Shown here in pieces: positions 21,033-31,477 of a DNA stretch of 64,000 nt (within the stretch, counting starts at the first letter, position 1; every line of letters begins with the position of its first letter). Position numbers and translations under genes: made by a program. A model generated the notes under the pieces. It was not told where the DNA came from, ran no database searches, and was given only the letters and a program-made list of their open reading frames with translations. Source of the DNA: Roseospira marina (GTDB lineage Bacteria > Pseudomonadota > Alphaproteobacteria > Rhodospirillales > Rhodospirillaceae); NCBI RefSeq assembly GCF_014197855.1, contig NZ_JACIGJ010000006.1, positions 62,001-126,000 of the forward strand, read 5' to 3'.

Positions 21033-21926
21033 CTAATTCGCCCCCAGATGGTCCGCCAGCGCGGGCAGGGTGCGGGCCGTGCCATCGGCGAGCCAACAGG
21101 CCCCGCCCAACATGCGCCCGGAGAAGCGGTCCACCACGGCCGTGGGCTGGCCGCCCTCGCTCACGCAGGCATCCGCCTCGACGCGCGCGGCGAGTGGCAA
21201 CGCGGCGGTCACGGGAACCGGTAGGCCGATCTGGGGCGCGGACCGGCCGCCCTTGGGCGGCACACGCTGGTAGGCGGCGGGCAGGCCTCGGGGTTCCTCC
21301 TCCTCCTCGCCCTCAACCACGACCTCCGGCGCGGGGGGCGGTGCCGTCTCCTCGGCGGGCGGAGCGTCGGGCTGCGGCGGCGGCGCATCCCCGGCGGCAG
21401 CGACCAGCTCCATGACCAGCGCGCGGGCGTCCACGGACAGGAACGGCACTCCCGCAATCGCCGCCAGGGTGGTCACGCACCAGGGGTGCATGGGCGCCCC
21501 CGGACGGGCCGCGCGCGGCGCCCAGACCTGAATTCCGGTCTCGCCCATACGGCGCAGATACATCGCCTCGGTGGGGTCCTCGTAGCTCGCCAGCATCGGC
21601 TCCAGCCGCGCGGCGCAGGTCCTGGCCTCCGCTTCGCTGACGACGATCGGCGGCGGGGGTTCGGCTTCGGTGGCATCGGCGTCCGCCCCAGCTTCGGCCG
21701 TGTCGCCGGCACCATCGGCGGCCCCGCGCGTGGCATCCCCCGGAGCCGTCTCTGGGGCATCATCGGAGGGTGCTCCCAGGACGCTGTCGGTCACACCGTC
21801 TTCCTGCATGCCGGCGCCCATTTGGGCCTTGGCCATGTGGAGGGACACGCCCTGCATCAGAAGACCCGCCGCCAGCGCCGCCGCGAAGCGGACGCCGCGT
21901 GTGTCGCCGAAGCCGATGGAGCCCAT
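21033..21926 (-). CDS. Exported protein of unknown function with Pro/Glu-rich linker
   Basis: 297 aa, not recognised. A signal peptide follows the ATG at 21926 (FAAALAAGLLMQGVSL, cleavage near MAKAQ). An acidic Ala/Asp/Glu linker (about 35-95) precedes a small domain with two cysteines (ARTCAARLEPML ... PWCVTTL). A Pro-rich and poly-Glu linker (about 165-205) then leads to a second small domain with cysteines in EADACVSEGG and GGACWLADG. Paired cysteines suggest periplasmic disulfides. AGAGAGGAT is a plausible SD. The low-complexity linkers suggest a spacer architecture. Confidence 0.72.
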   Translation of the reverse strand: MGSIGFGDTRGVRFAAALAAGLLMQGVSLHMAKAQMGAGMQEDGVTDSVLGAPSDDAPETAPGDATRGAADGAGDTAEAGADADATEAEPPPPIVVSEAEARTCAARLEPMLASYEDPTEAMYLRRMGETGIQVWAPRAARPGAPMHPWCVTTLAAIAGVPFLSVDARALVMELVAAAGDAPPPQPDAPPAEETAPPPAPEVVVEGEEEEEPRGLPAAYQRVPPKGGRSAPQIGLPVPVTAALPLAARVEADACVSEGGQPTAVVDRFSGRMLGGACWLADGTARTLPALADHLGAN

Positions 21927-22038
21927 CGCGGATCCTCTCTGCGCCCTATCCGATGCACCAGGGCCGCGCACGCGCGACCCCCCGTTCACCGTGTCTAGCG
22001 AACCGACGGAGCCCTGTCGAGCCTGTCGCGTCCGAGGA

Positions 22039-22524
22039 TCAGAGCGTGGAGGGATGCGGTCGGGCCTCGCTGCCCGCACCGGGCGATGACGGCCGCTGAC
22101 CGTACAACTGTTCCGCCCGGCGCTCGAACGCCGCGACCATGCGCCGCACCGCCTCGTTGAACAGCGCGCCCATGATTTTCTGCAGGAAGGCCGAGCGGAA
22201 CTCGAAATCGACATAGAAGTCGATCATGGTGCCGCCCTCGGCGGGCTCGAAAATCCAGTGGTTGTTCAGGTACTGGAACGGCCCTTCGGTGTACGACACA
22301 TCAATACGCTTGCCGCTGGTCAACTGAACCCGCGACGTGAACCGCTCGCGCACCATTTTGAAGCCGATGACCAAATCCGCGTAAAAGACATCGCCTTCAC
22401 GCTTTTTGATCCGTGACGCCAGACACCACGGCAGGAACTTCGGGTACTTCTCAACGTCCGCGACGAGGTCGTACAGCTCCGAGGGCTGGTAGGGCAGAAA
22501 TCGCTTTTCGCCATGTGTCGGCAT
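22039..22524 (-). CDS. Coq10/RatA-type START-domain protein
   Basis: 161-aa SRPBCC/START-like protein of the Coq10/RatA family, members of which bind ubiquinone and assist respiratory electron transfer. The family start MPTHGEKRFLPYQPSELYDLVADVE and the closing motif LFNEAVRRMVAAFERRAEQLYG are clear. It begins 4 bases after the lipA stop, completing the conserved lpd-lipA-coq10 order. The toxin label RatA used in some annotations is not supported by this context. Confidence 0.9.
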   Translation of the reverse strand: MPTHGEKRFLPYQPSELYDLVADVEKYPKFLPWCLASRIKKREGDVFYADLVIGFKMVRERFTSRVQLTSGKRIDVSYTEGPFQYLNNHWIFEPAEGGTMIDFYVDFEFRSAFLQKIMGALFNEAVRRMVAAFERRAEQLYGQRPSSPGAGSEARPHPSTL

Positions 22525-22528
22525 TGGA

Positions 22529-23530
22529 TCAGGTGGTCCTCAGGCGGTCCAGACGGGCGCGGCGCAGAGCCTCGAAGTCCCGGTCGGCGTGATAGGACGA
22601 GCGGGTCAGCGGCGTGGCCGAGACCAGCAGGAAGCCCTTGGCACGCGCCGCGCGCGCATAGTCCTCGAACTCCTCCGGGGTCACGAAGCGGCTCACCGGC
22701 GCGTGCTTGCGGGTGGGCTGTAGATACTGGCCGATGGTCAGAAAGTCCACGTCGGCGGACCGCAGATCGTCCATGACCTGCCAGACTTCCTCGCGGCTCT
22801 CGCCCAACCCGACCATGATGCCGGACTTGGTGAACACCTCTGGGGCCTGTTCCTTGGCCCGTTGCAGCAGACGCAGACTGTTGAAGTAGCGCGCGCCGGG
22901 GCGGATAGAGGTATACAGGCGCGGCACGGTCTCCAGGTTGTGGTTGAAGACCTCCGGCGGGCTTTCCAGCACGATGTCCAGCGCGCCCGGCTTGTCGCGG
23001 AAATCGGGCGTCAGGATCTCCACCGTCGTTTCGGGCGCGGCAGCGTGAATGCCGGCGACGCAGCGCTGGAACTGGCGCGCCCCGCCGTCCGGCAGGTCGT
23101 CGCGGTCCACCGAGGTGATGACGACATGCTTCAGGCTCATCGCGGCCACGGACTCGATCACACGATCCGGCTCGCCCTCGTCCAGCGCGTCCGGCCGGCC
23201 GGTGCGCACGTTGCAGAACGCGCACGCCCGGGTGCACGTCTCGCCCAGGATCATGAAGGTGGCGTGGCGGCGCTTCCAGCACTCCCCGATGTTCGGGCAG
23301 GCCGCCTCCTCGCACACGGTCGCAAGCTTCTTGTCGCGCATCAGGCGGCGCACCTCGGCGGCCTCCTGCGAGGTCGGCGCCTTGGCGCGGATCCAGTGCG
23401 GCTTGCGCGGCGAGGCTTGATCCGGCCGCTTGGCCTTCTCAGGGTGGCGCGGCCGCCCGGCGCGCGCCTCCACGGCCGGGGCTTCGTCCGGGTCGTCCAC
23501 GGCCGTCGATGTCATGGTGATGTCATCCAT
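22529..23530 (-). CDS. lipA: Lipoyl synthase
   Basis: Radical SAM enzyme (333 aa from the ATG at 23530) that inserts two sulfurs into octanoyl groups of E2 and H proteins. The auxiliary cluster motif [12 protein letters not shown], the radical SAM motif CTRACAFC and the C-terminal RSSYHAD serine ligand are all present. An N-terminal charged extension of about 40 residues is usual in alphaproteobacteria. It starts 4 bases after the lpd stop and ends just before the coq10-like gene. Lpd, a component of lipoate-dependent complexes, is its functional partner. Confidence 0.96.
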   Translation of the reverse strand: MDDITMTSTAVDDPDEAPAVEARAGRPRHPEKAKRPDQASPRKPHWIRAKAPTSQEAAEVRRLMRDKKLATVCEEAACPNIGECWKRRHATFMILGETCTRACAFCNVRTGRPDALDEGEPDRVIESVAAMSLKHVVITSVDRDDLPDGGARQFQRCVAGIHAAAPETTVEILTPDFRDKPGALDIVLESPPEVFNHNLETVPRLYTSIRPGARYFNSLRLLQRAKEQAPEVFTKSGIMVGLGESREEVWQVMDDLRSADVDFLTIGQYLQPTRKHAPVSRFVTPEEFEDYARAARAKGFLLVSATPLTRSSYHADRDFEALRRARLDRLRTT

Positions 23531-23534
23531 ACGC

Positions 23535-24938
23535 CTAGAAATGGAGGGCCCGCCCGTAAGCGTCAAGCACGGACTCGTGCATCATTTCGGAGAGTGTGGG
23601 ATGCGGGAAGACCGTGTGCATCAACTCCGCCTCGGTCGTTTCCAGGGTCATGCCCACGGCGTAGCCCTGGATCAGTTCCGTGACCTCGGCGCCGATCATG
23701 TGCGCGCCCAGCATCTCGCCGGTGTCGGCGTCGAACACGGTCTTGATGAAGCCCTCGGTCTCGCCCAGCGCAATCGCCTTGCCGTTGCCGATGAACGGGA
23801 AGCGCCCGACCCGAACCTTGTGGCCCTGCTCCTTGGCCTTTTCCTCGGTCAGGCCGACGCTAGCCACCTGCGGATGGCAGTAGGTGCAGCCGGGGATTCG
23901 CCGTGTGTCCAGCGGGTGCACACCCTCGACGCCCGCGATCCTCTCGACGCACAGCACGCCCTCGTGGCTGGCCTTGTGGGCGAGCCAGGGCGGTCCGGTC
24001 AGATCGCCGATGGCATACACGCCGGGCTCGTCGGTGCGGCACCATTCGTCCGTGACCACGTGGCTGCGGTCGACCTTGACCTTGGTGGCGTCCAGGCCGA
24101 TGTCCTCGACGTTGCCGACGATGCCGACGGCCAGGATGACCCGATCCACGGTGATGTCCTGGGGTGTGCCGTCCTTGCCCTCCAGCGTCGCGGTGACCGA
24201 GTCGGCGCCGGTCTTAAGCGCCTTGACGGTGGTGGCGGTGTGGATCGTCATCCCCTGCTTCTCGAACGCCTTGCGGGCGAAGGCGGAGATCTCCGGGTCC
24301 TCGACCGGCAGGATGCGATCCATGACCTCGACCACCGTGGTCTTCGCGCCCAGTTCGTGGAAGAAACTGGCGAACTCGATGCCGATGGCGCCGGAGCCGA
24401 CGACCAGCAGCGACTTGGGCATGGTCTCGGGGACCATGGCCTCCTTGTAGGTCCAGATGCGCTGTCCGTCCGGCTCCAGGCCGGGCAGGCTGCGAGCGCG
24501 GGCGCCGGTGGCCAGAATGATGTGCTTCGCGCTCAGTTCGGCGACCGGCTTGCCGTCCTTGGTGACCGCCACGCCGCCCTGTCCGGTCAGACGCCCGTGG
24601 CCGTCGATGACCGTGACCTTGTTCTTCTTCAGCAGGTGGGTGACACCCCGGGTGAGCTGGGCCGCGACGGCCCGCGACCGCTTGACCACTGCCGCCATGT
24701 CCACACGCAGGTTGTCCGCCGCTAGCCCGAAGTCCCCGGCGTGACGGATGATCCGATGCGCCTCCGCCGAGCGCAGCAGCGCCTTGGTCGGGATGCAGCC
24801 CCAGTTGAGGCAGATGCCCCCCAGGTGCTCGCGCTCCACCACGGCCGTCTCGAGGCCAAGCTGGGCGGCGCGGATCGCGGCAACGTAGCCGCCGGGGCCA
24901 CCGCCAACGACGATCAGGTCGTAGGATGTGTCACTCAC
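23535..24938 (-). CDS. lpdA: Dihydrolipoyl dehydrogenase
   Basis: FAD enzyme (E3) of 467 aa reoxidising dihydrolipoamide in 2-oxoacid dehydrogenase complexes. A GTG start at 24938 is chosen: GGGAG lies upstream and the dinucleotide-binding motif [19 protein letters not shown] begins at the usual distance. Redox cysteines are C43 and C48 in [15 protein letters not shown]. The NAD-binding motif [15 protein letters not shown] and the active-site FPHPTLSEM follow. Operon with lipA and coq10-like; E1/E2 genes are not in the window. Confidence 0.96.
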   Translation of the reverse strand: MSDTSYDLIVVGGGPGGYVAAIRAAQLGLETAVVEREHLGGICLNWGCIPTKALLRSAEAHRIIRHAGDFGLAADNLRVDMAAVVKRSRAVAAQLTRGVTHLLKKNKVTVIDGHGRLTGQGGVAVTKDGKPVAELSAKHIILATGARARSLPGLEPDGQRIWTYKEAMVPETMPKSLLVVGSGAIGIEFASFFHELGAKTTVVEVMDRILPVEDPEISAFARKAFEKQGMTIHTATTVKALKTGADSVTATLEGKDGTPQDITVDRVILAVGIVGNVEDIGLDATKVKVDRSHVVTDEWCRTDEPGVYAIGDLTGPPWLAHKASHEGVLCVERIAGVEGVHPLDTRRIPGCTYCHPQVASVGLTEEKAKEQGHKVRVGRFPFIGNGKAIALGETEGFIKTVFDADTGEMLGAHMIGAEVTELIQGYAVGMTLETTEAELMHTVFPHPTLSEMMHESVLDAYGRALHF

Positions 24939-25049
24939 GAATCGGATCTCCCGGATCAGGGACAACGGTGTGGGACGGAGGGCACGCGGACGCGCGAAAC
25001 CCACGGGGCGCGGGACCCGGCCCCTGGCACAGATTGGCACCCGGACACC

Positions 25050-25087
25050 CAACGTCCAGGGGCAACGTCCAGGGGCAACGTCCAGAG
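25050..25087. repeat. 13-bp tandem repeat, three copies, upstream of lpdA
   Basis: Units CAACGTCCAGGGG at 25050-25062 and 25063-25075, plus CAACGTCCAGAG at 25076-25087. It sits between the dadA-like stop (25110) and the lpdA start (24938), within the likely lpdA 5' region. It could be replication slippage or a small array of regulator sites. Confidence 0.85.
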
Positions 25088-25109
25088 CCCCCGTCGAGGG
25101 CGGGGCCGC

Positions 25110-26384
25110 TCAGGGCAGCCGGAAGCGCTCCAGGCCGAAGCCCCTAAGGTCGATGGCCGGGGTTCGGCCCGCAATCAAATCGGCCGTCACCTGCGCCGAA
25201 CCGGCCGCCATGGCCCAGCCCATGGTGCCATGCCCGGTGTTCAGGAACAGGTTGTCCAGGCGGGGCGACGGTCCCAGCAGCGGCACCGAGTCGGGTGTCG
25301 CCGGACGCAAGCCGCACCAGGGGTCTGGCGCGTCGTAGTTCCCGCCCTCCGGGAACAGGGCGCGGGCGTTGCGGAGTGTCAGGGCGACGCGGGCCGGGTT
25401 GAGCGTGGTGTTCCAGCCCTCGAACGCGGCCGTGCCGGCGCAACGCAGGCGGTCCCCCAGCCGGGAATACACCATCCGCACCTCGTCGTCGGTCACGCTG
25501 ACCGAGGGCACGCCGGTGGCGCCCTGTGTGTCCAGGGTGATCGAATAGCCCTTCGCCGGATAGATCGGCAGGTTCATGTCGATGCTCCGCGCCACCTGCG
25601 GCGAGAAGCTGCCCAGGGCCAGCACGACCGCATCCGCCGGCATGGGGCCGAGGCTGGTGGTCGCCCCGCCCACGGTCCGCCGCACGCGCAGAGCGCGGTA
25701 CAGGCCGTGCACCTCGACCCCATAGTGGAAGGTGGCGCCGTGGCGCGCCGCCGCCTCCGCCATCGCGACGGTGAACTTGTGCGCATCGCCGTTCTCGTCG
25801 CCCGGGCTGAAGAACGCGCCCGAAAGACTGGGCGCCGCATGCGCCAGGGCCGGCTCCAGCGCCACGGCCTCCTCAATGGAAATCGGGCGCCGCTCCAGCC
25901 CCGCCGCAGTCATCAGGTCGGCGATGGCGCGGGCGCGCTCGAACCCCTTGGGGTCGCGGTGGATATGGATAATGCCCTCGGTGCGGGCGTCGTAGTCGGG
26001 CGCCATCGTCTCGCGGATGACCCGCAGGCGGTCGCGGCTGTACAGCGCGAGCCGCACGGCCCGGTCCACGTTGCGCGCCCGTGCCCCCGCACTGCAATTG
26101 AGCAGGAAGCGCAGGCCCCACGACCACAGGGCCGGGTCCGCCCGCAGCCAGCGGAATTGCAGTGGCGCGTCGTCCCGCGCCAGCCAGCGGAGCAGCAGGC
26201 CCGGAATCTGCGGGCCCGCCCAGGGCTCCGAATGGCTGGCGGCGATCTGGCCGCCGTTGGCGAAGCTGGTCTCCAGCCCCGGGCCGGGCTGTCGGTCGAC
26301 GACCGTGACCCGGTGCCCGTCGCGGGCCAGCAAGCAAGCCGTGGTGGCGCCGATCACACCGGCGCCAAGGACCAGAACGTTCAA
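25110..26384 (-). CDS. D-amino acid dehydrogenase small subunit (DadA-like)
   Basis: FAD-dependent oxidoreductase of 424 aa that deaminates D-amino acids and passes electrons to the respiratory chain. A TTG start at 26384 gives NVLVLGAGVIGATTACLLARDG as N-terminus with the FAD GxGxxG motif; GGAG lies 7-8 bases upstream. DadA hallmarks ETSFANGGQIAASHSEPWA, the middle GIIHIHRD segment and the C-terminal NTGHGTMGWAMAAGSAQ are present. No alanine racemase gene accompanies it. Other DAO-family amine oxidases are possible. Confidence 0.88.
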   Translation of the reverse strand: MNVLVLGAGVIGATTACLLARDGHRVTVVDRQPGPGLETSFANGGQIAASHSEPWAGPQIPGLLLRWLARDDAPLQFRWLRADPALWSWGLRFLLNCSAGARARNVDRAVRLALYSRDRLRVIRETMAPDYDARTEGIIHIHRDPKGFERARAIADLMTAAGLERRPISIEEAVALEPALAHAAPSLSGAFFSPGDENGDAHKFTVAMAEAAARHGATFHYGVEVHGLYRALRVRRTVGGATTSLGPMPADAVVLALGSFSPQVARSIDMNLPIYPAKGYSITLDTQGATGVPSVSVTDDEVRMVYSRLGDRLRCAGTAAFEGWNTTLNPARVALTLRNARALFPEGGNYDAPDPWCGLRPATPDSVPLLGPSPRLDNLFLNTGHGTMGWAMAAGSAQVTADLIAGRTPAIDLRGFGLERFRLP

Positions 26385-26579
26385 CAGGGGTCTCCGGCTC
26401 GCGGTCTGCCGTGCCCCGCCGGGGCCAAAGGCACCCGTCCGCCGGCACGCGAGCCGCGCGCGTCCCCGATCCGGTGCGAGCCGGGCGGGGGACGCATCCG
26501 CCCGGCCTCGCCGCGACACATGGCGCCGGGAACCGACGGTCGGCCCTGTTCCGGCGGGTTCCGGTTCGGGCCGCCCGCC

Positions 26580-27776
26580 TCAGTCCTTCAGCGCGGCGAC
26601 GCCCGGCAGGACCTTGCCTTCCAGCCACTCCAGGAAGGCGCCGCCGGCCGTGGAGACATACGAGAACTGATCCACGACGCCCGCGTTGGCCAGGGCCGAC
26701 ACGGTGTCACCGCCGCCGGCCACGGTCAGCAGGGTGCCCTCGTTGGTCATCTTGGCCGCCGCCTGGGCCACCGCGTTGGTCGCGGCGTCGAACGGCTTGA
26801 TCTCAAACGCGCCCATCGGGCCGTTCCAGACCAGCGTCTTGCAGCCGGCGAGCTTCTGGATGACCGTCTGCGCGGACATGGAGCCCACGTCCAGGATCAT
26901 CTTGTCGGCCGGCACGGCGTTGATATCGACCGTCTCGTTGGCCGCGCCGTCCTTGAACTCAGAGGCCACCACAGCGTCGACCGGCAGGATGATCTCGCAG
27001 TTCTCCACCTTGGCCTTTTCCAGGATAGCGCGGGCGGTGTCGGCCATGTCCTTCTCGCACAGACTGGCGCCGATCTCGACACCCTGGGCGAACAGGAAGG
27101 TGTTGGCCATGCCGCCGCCGATCACCAGCATGTCGACCTTGGCCACCATGTTGCCGAGCAGGTCCAGCTTCGACGAGACCTTGGCGCCGCCGACGATGGC
27201 GGCCAGCGGGCGGGCCGGGCTTTCCAGCGCCTTGCCCAGGGCCTCAAGTTCCGCCTCCATCAGCCGGCCGGCGGCCGACGGCAGCACCTGGGCCAGATAC
27301 TCGGTCGAGGCGTGCGCGCGGTGCGCGGAGGAAAAGGCATCGTTGACGTAGACGTCGCCCAGCTCCGCCAGCTTGCGGGCGAAATCGGGGTCGTTCTTCT
27401 CTTCGCCGGCATGGAAGCGCACGTTTTCCAGCAACGCCACATCGCCCGGGGCGAGCCCGTTCACCAGCGTCTCGGCGCCGGCGCCGATGCAGTCGTCGGC
27501 GAACGCCACCGGCACGCCGCCCAGCGCCTTCGACAGCGGCTCCAGCACCGGCTGAAGCGACATGTCGGGCACGCGCTGGCCCTTGGGCCGGCCAAAGTGG
27601 GACATAATGACGACGCACGCGCCCTTCTCCATCAGGTCCTTGATGGTCTGGGCCGAGCGGTCGATTCGGGTGGTGTCGGTGACGACGCCATTGCGCACCG
27701 GCACGTTGAGATCGGCGCGCACCAGCACGCGCTTGCCGTTCACATCCAGGTCGTCGATGGTCTTGAAGTCGGGCAT
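26580..27776 (-). CDS. pgk: Phosphoglycerate kinase
   Basis: Glycolytic/gluconeogenic kinase converting 1,3-bisphosphoglycerate and ADP to 3-phosphoglycerate and ATP, 398 aa. The N-terminal substrate domain has [12 protein letters not shown], and HFGRPKG; the nucleotide domain has [21 protein letters not shown] and the closing GGGDTVSAL. The start at 27776 has GGAGAG upstream and the family N-terminus [14 protein letters not shown]. It follows gap by 108 bases containing a perfect 12-bp hairpin, so the two are probably one operon. Confidence 0.97.
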   Translation of the reverse strand: MPDFKTIDDLDVNGKRVLVRADLNVPVRNGVVTDTTRIDRSAQTIKDLMEKGACVVIMSHFGRPKGQRVPDMSLQPVLEPLSKALGGVPVAFADDCIGAGAETLVNGLAPGDVALLENVRFHAGEEKNDPDFARKLAELGDVYVNDAFSSAHRAHASTEYLAQVLPSAAGRLMEAELEALGKALESPARPLAAIVGGAKVSSKLDLLGNMVAKVDMLVIGGGMANTFLFAQGVEIGASLCEKDMADTARAILEKAKVENCEIILPVDAVVASEFKDGAANETVDINAVPADKMILDVGSMSAQTVIQKLAGCKTLVWNGPMGAFEIKPFDAATNAVAQAAAKMTNEGTLLTVAGGGDTVSALANAGVVDQFSYVSTAGGAFLEWLEGKVLPGVAALKD

Positions 27777-27834
27777 GGGGCTCTCTCCGGATGGATGCGG
27801 GGCCGTCCGTTCCGGACGCCCTCCCGGCGCGCCA

Positions 27835-27864
27835 CGCCCGCGCATCGGCGGGGATGCGCGGGCG
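27835..27864 (-). terminator. Perfect 12-bp hairpin between gap and pgk
   Basis: Arms CGCCCGCGCATC (27835-27846) and GATGCGCGGGCG (27853-27864) flank a 6-base loop. No T-run follows toward pgk. Likely an mRNA-stabilising or partial-termination stem that keeps gap message above pgk; inference from position. Confidence 0.6.
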
Positions 27865-27884
27865 GGCCGGTTCGGGTCTTCCCT

Positions 27885-28892
27885 TTAGATGGTCGCGGCC
27901 ATCGCAATGGCCGTGTCGGCCATCCGGGTGGAGAAGCCCCACTCGTTGTCGTACCAGCTCACGACGCGGGCGAAGTTGCCGTCGATCACCTTGGTGCCGG
28001 TGGCATCGAACACCGAGCTGTCCTTGCTGTGGTTGAAGTCGCTGGAGACCAGCGGCGCCGTGTTGACGGCCAGCACACCCTTCAGCGGGCCCGTGGCGGC
28101 GGCGGTCATGGCGGCGTTGATCTCCTCGGCGGTGGCCGTCTTGGACAGCTCACACTTCAGGTCCACCAGGGAGACGTTCGGGGTCGGCACGCGGATGGCG
28201 ACACCGTCCAGCTTGCCGGCCAGCTCGGGCAGCACCAGACCGACGGCCTTCGCGGCACCGGTCGAAGTCGGGATGATGTTGGCGGCGGCGGCGCGGGCGC
28301 GGCGCAGATCCTTATGCAGGGTGTCCACGGTGCGCTGGTCGCCGGTGTAGCTGTGGATGGTGGTCATGAATCCGCGCACCAGACCGAAGGTGTCGTTCAG
28401 CACCTTGGCGACCGGGGCGAGGCAGTTCGTGGTGCACGAGGCGTTGGAGACCACGATGTGCTCGGCGGTGAGCTGGTCGTGGTTCACGCCGTAGACCACG
28501 GTCAGATCGGCGCCGGAGGCCGGGGCGGAGACCAGAACGCGCTTGGCGCCGGCCTCAAGGTGTAGGGCGGCCTTGTCGCGGGCGGTGAAGATGCCGGTGC
28601 ATTCCATGACCAGATCGACGCCCAGCTCACCCCAGGGCAGCTTGGCCGGGTCGCGCTCGGCCAGAACCTTGATGGGCGTGCCGTCCACGACGATGGCGTC
28701 GGCGGTCGCTGACACGTCCATCGGCAGCACGCCATGGACGGTATCGTACTTCAGCAGGTGGGCGTTGGCTTCCGCGGACCCGAGGTCGTTGATGGCCACC
28801 ACCTCGATGTCGGTCCGGCCGTACTCCAGCAGGGAGCGCAGCACAAGACGACCAATGCGGCCGAAGCCGTTGATTCCAACACGAACAGCCAT
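27885..28892 (-). CDS. gap: Glyceraldehyde-3-phosphate dehydrogenase, type I
   Basis: 335-aa NAD(P)-dependent enzyme oxidising glyceraldehyde-3-phosphate. N-terminal Rossmann motif [17 protein letters not shown], active-site Cys in [16 protein letters not shown], and the C-terminal [16 protein letters not shown] are present. Cofactor-specifying residue after the second strand is Asn-Asp (INDLGSAE), consistent with NAD preference. First gene of the gap-pgk unit, reading left from a 347-base gap. Confidence 0.97.
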   Translation of the reverse strand: MAVRVGINGFGRIGRLVLRSLLEYGRTDIEVVAINDLGSAEANAHLLKYDTVHGVLPMDVSATADAIVVDGTPIKVLAERDPAKLPWGELGVDLVMECTGIFTARDKAALHLEAGAKRVLVSAPASGADLTVVYGVNHDQLTAEHIVVSNASCTTNCLAPVAKVLNDTFGLVRGFMTTIHSYTGDQRTVDTLHKDLRRARAAAANIIPTSTGAAKAVGLVLPELAGKLDGVAIRVPTPNVSLVDLKCELSKTATAEEINAAMTAAATGPLKGVLAVNTAPLVSSDFNHSKDSSVFDATGTKVIDGNFARVVSWYDNEWGFSTRMADTAIAMAATI

Positions 28893-29239
28893 TCAGGTTT
28901 CCTCCTCGAAGACGCGGTCCGGGGGACGGTCAGACAGTGTGTATGACGATTGAGCATGGCTTCCGCGCACAAGCGGTCACACCGGTCGTCGGGAACCACC
29001 GATGTCTCTCCCTCCGTCGTTGTGACCGATCGGCATCGTCACACGGTGGCGACGACGCCCGGCCCCGGGGAAGCCAGCCCTCCAGGATGGCCACACCCTA
29101 GCAGAGGCCTTGGCGTTTTCCCACCCCCAAGCGCACGGCGCAAGAGTCCTGCGCGCCCCTGCGCCCACCGCGATGGGCGGCCCATGACAAGCCCGGCCTC
29201 ACGGCGCTACGCTACGGAGGCGCACTGAAGGAGATCGTT
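28893..29239. other. Divergent gap between gap and the polyphosphate phosphotransferase gene
   Basis: 347 bases without a gene that must hold promoters for both flanking genes. It contains TGTGAC (29021-29026), 11 bases, GTCACA (29038-29043), a dyad that could be an operator about 130 bases upstream of gap. GAAGGAGAT just before 29240 is the SD of the rightward gene. I could not place -35/-10 boxes with confidence. Confidence 0.45.
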
Positions 29240-30766
29240 ATGTTCCGCACCGCCGAACTCGGACGCAAGGTCAGTAAGGAGGAGTTCGACCGGCAGGCCG
29301 AGCCGCTACGCATCGAACTGCTGGAGTTGCAGCAGAAACTGCGCGCGGCCGACGTCCCGGTGATCCTGGTGTTCGCCGGGGTCGACGGCGCCGGCAAGAG
29401 CGAGAGCATGAACCTGCTGAACGAGTGGCTCGATCCCCGCTGGATCGTCACCTGCGCCTACGGCCCCCCCTCCGACGAGGAACGCGAGCGGCCCGAGTTC
29501 TGGCGGTTCTGGCGCGATCTGCCGCCGAAGGGCCGCATCGGGCAGTTCCTCTCGGCGTGGTATTCGCGGCCGTTTCGGGATTTCGCTACGGGCGCCATCG
29601 ACGAAGCGGCGTTCGACGAGGAGCTGAAGCGCATCCAGGCGTTCGAGACCACGCTGGCCGACGACGGTGCCCTGATCCTCAAATTCTGGATGCACCTGGG
29701 CAAGGAGGCCCAGAAGAAACGGCTGAAATCGCTGGAGAAGGATCCGCAGCAAAGCTGGCGGGTGACGGCCCAGGACTGGAAAAACTGGGAGATGTACGAC
29801 GCCTTCATCCGGGCCGCCGAGCATCTGATCGCGCGCACCTCGGTGGCGGCCGCCCGCTGGACGATCGTCGAAGGTCAGGATCACCGCTACCGGGCGCTGA
29901 CCGTGCTGTGCAGCGTGCGCGACGCTCTGCTGCATCATCTGGAGCGCCGCCGACGGCAGCGGCAAGTTCAGGCGGAGGCCGCCGCGTGGCCCGGCACGCC
30001 CTCGGGCACCGGGGACGCGGTGCTGCCCGATCTGGTGGCGGGCCTGCCCACGGTGCTCGACACCCTCGACATGACCCGGACGCTGCCGAAGGAAGACTAC
30101 CGGGCGGCCCTGTCCAAACAGCAGGGGCGTGTCGCGGTGCTCCAGCGTCAGGCGCGGGAGCAGGGCATCTCCACCGTGCTGGTGTTCGAAGGGTGGGACG
30201 CCGCCGGCAAGGGCGGCGCGATTCGGCGCCTGACCCGGGCCCTCGACGCCCGCCAATTGCAGGTGATCCCCGTGGCGGCCCCCACCGACGAGGAACAGGC
30301 GCAGCACTACCTATGGCGGTTCTGGCGCCAGTTGGGGCGGGCCGGCCGGGTCACGGTGTTCGACCGCTCCTGGTACGGCCGCGTCCTGGTCGAGCGCGTC
30401 GAGGGCTATGCGTCGCAGGACGAATGGGCCCGCGCCTTCGCGGAAATTCGCGATTTCGAGGAGCAGATCGTCCAACACGGGATGGTGTTGTGCAAATTCT
30501 GGCTGCACATCACCAAGGATGAGCAGTTCGCGCGGTTCAAGGACCGCGAGGAGACGCCGTACAAGCGCTGGAAGCTGACGGAGGAAGACTGGCGCAACCG
30601 CGACAAGTGGGACGCCTACGAGCAGGCCATCAACGAAATGGTGGAGCGCACCAGCACACATTCGGCGCCCTGGACGCTGGTCGAGGCCAACGACAAGCGC
30701 CACGCCCGCGTGAAAGTCATCCGAACCGTTGCCGAGGCCATGGAACGGGTGATGACCAAAAGCTGA
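29240..30766 (+). CDS. pap: Polyphosphate:AMP phosphotransferase (two fused PPK2 domains)
   Basis: 508-aa kinase transferring phosphate from polyphosphate to AMP. Two PPK2 domains are in tandem: the first with Walker A-like FAGVDGAGKSESM (about 50-62) and the second with FEGWDAAGKGGAI (about 315-327). Each has the lid/Walker B region (FLSAWYSRPF and VFDRSWYGRVLVERVEG). In characterised two-domain enzymes the C-terminal copy carries the activity, and here only that copy has the canonical DRSWYGR. Strong SD GAAGGAGAT. It lies far from the Pst cluster but in the same phosphate economy. Confidence 0.9.
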   Translation: MFRTAELGRKVSKEEFDRQAEPLRIELLELQQKLRAADVPVILVFAGVDGAGKSESMNLLNEWLDPRWIVTCAYGPPSDEERERPEFWRFWRDLPPKGRIGQFLSAWYSRPFRDFATGAIDEAAFDEELKRIQAFETTLADDGALILKFWMHLGKEAQKKRLKSLEKDPQQSWRVTAQDWKNWEMYDAFIRAAEHLIARTSVAAARWTIVEGQDHRYRALTVLCSVRDALLHHLERRRRQRQVQAEAAAWPGTPSGTGDAVLPDLVAGLPTVLDTLDMTRTLPKEDYRAALSKQQGRVAVLQRQAREQGISTVLVFEGWDAAGKGGAIRRLTRALDARQLQVIPVAAPTDEEQAQHYLWRFWRQLGRAGRVTVFDRSWYGRVLVERVEGYASQDEWARAFAEIRDFEEQIVQHGMVLCKFWLHITKDEQFARFKDREETPYKRWKLTEEDWRNRDKWDAYEQAINEMVERTSTHSAPWTLVEANDKRHARVKVIRTVAEAMERVMTKS

Positions 30767-31477
30767 GCCGCCCGCCACCCCTCCTCCTTTCGGTGGATCC
30801 GCCATACGCGAGACCCGGGCCGACGGCCAGGATGGTTGACCGGCATGGACGGCGAGTCCTGCCGGCCGGCCCCGGCCTCGCCCTCTTCCCCGGCGGCGCA
30901 TCGCGGCCGGGCCCTGGCGTCTTTTCTCGGTGCGGGCCCTAAACAAGACGGTTTCGGTCTGAATTGTACGGAATGCGAGCCGATCGAGCTTAGTTGCCCG
31001 TCTTCCATGTCCACCGAAAGATGGAGTGAAGTGACCCCACGCGCGTCGCGCCCGCGGCCGACCCCACCGAATAGGGGGGGGCACCATGCAGCGGATAGCA
31101 TTGGCCGGGCCGCCGGGAGATACTCACCGTGTCGAAAAAAACGGATGGCCTTTGGCATTCGAGACGCCGCAGTCGCCGCATCGGACATTCCGGTCGAATG
31201 TTCACGTCAGACCGGATGCTCAGGAGCGCGCCGCAGCGCCGCTCCACGGGAACAGCCGCGGCTCGGAGGGATACCAAACGAGGGGCCAAACGAGGGATAT
31301 AACGCATGGGTTTACCGTGCGCTCCGCGACGGGGCGCAAGATTCCCCGGGCTCCGAGGCTGCGGAGTCCATCACGATAGAACCATCGGCTGAAGGAGTCC
31401 TCTTCGGTCGATACGCAGGATCAAACGGGTTCACCACGCAGCGGGACCCAAACACCGCGAACGAAGAGGAAAGCACC
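30767..31477. other. Long gap upstream of the VPLPA-CTERM gene
   Basis: About 710 bases with no convincing gene. An open frame runs in phase into the following gene from 30836 but has Arg/Pro/Ser-rich, non-protein-like composition. Visible structures: a 12-bp tandem duplication at 31274-31297 and a G-run at 31073-31080. It may be a long regulated leader. I did not recognise a known riboswitch. Confidence 0.4.
31274..31297. repeat. 12-bp tandem duplication
   Basis: CCAAACGAGGGG followed directly by CCAAACGAGGGA, one mismatch. It lies 180 bases upstream of the VPLPA-CTERM gene, in the possible leader. Confidence 0.75.

Noticed and set aside
24741-28565. A very long rightward open frame (over 1,200 codons) antisense to lpdA, dadA-like, pgk and gap
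   Set aside because: It is the GC-skew shadow of four clear leftward genes; the translation is Arg/His/Gly/Gln-rich with no domain.
30836-31477. In-frame upstream extension of the VPLPA-CTERM gene
   Set aside because: The signal peptide and a good SD place the start at 31478; the extension has no protein-like composition.
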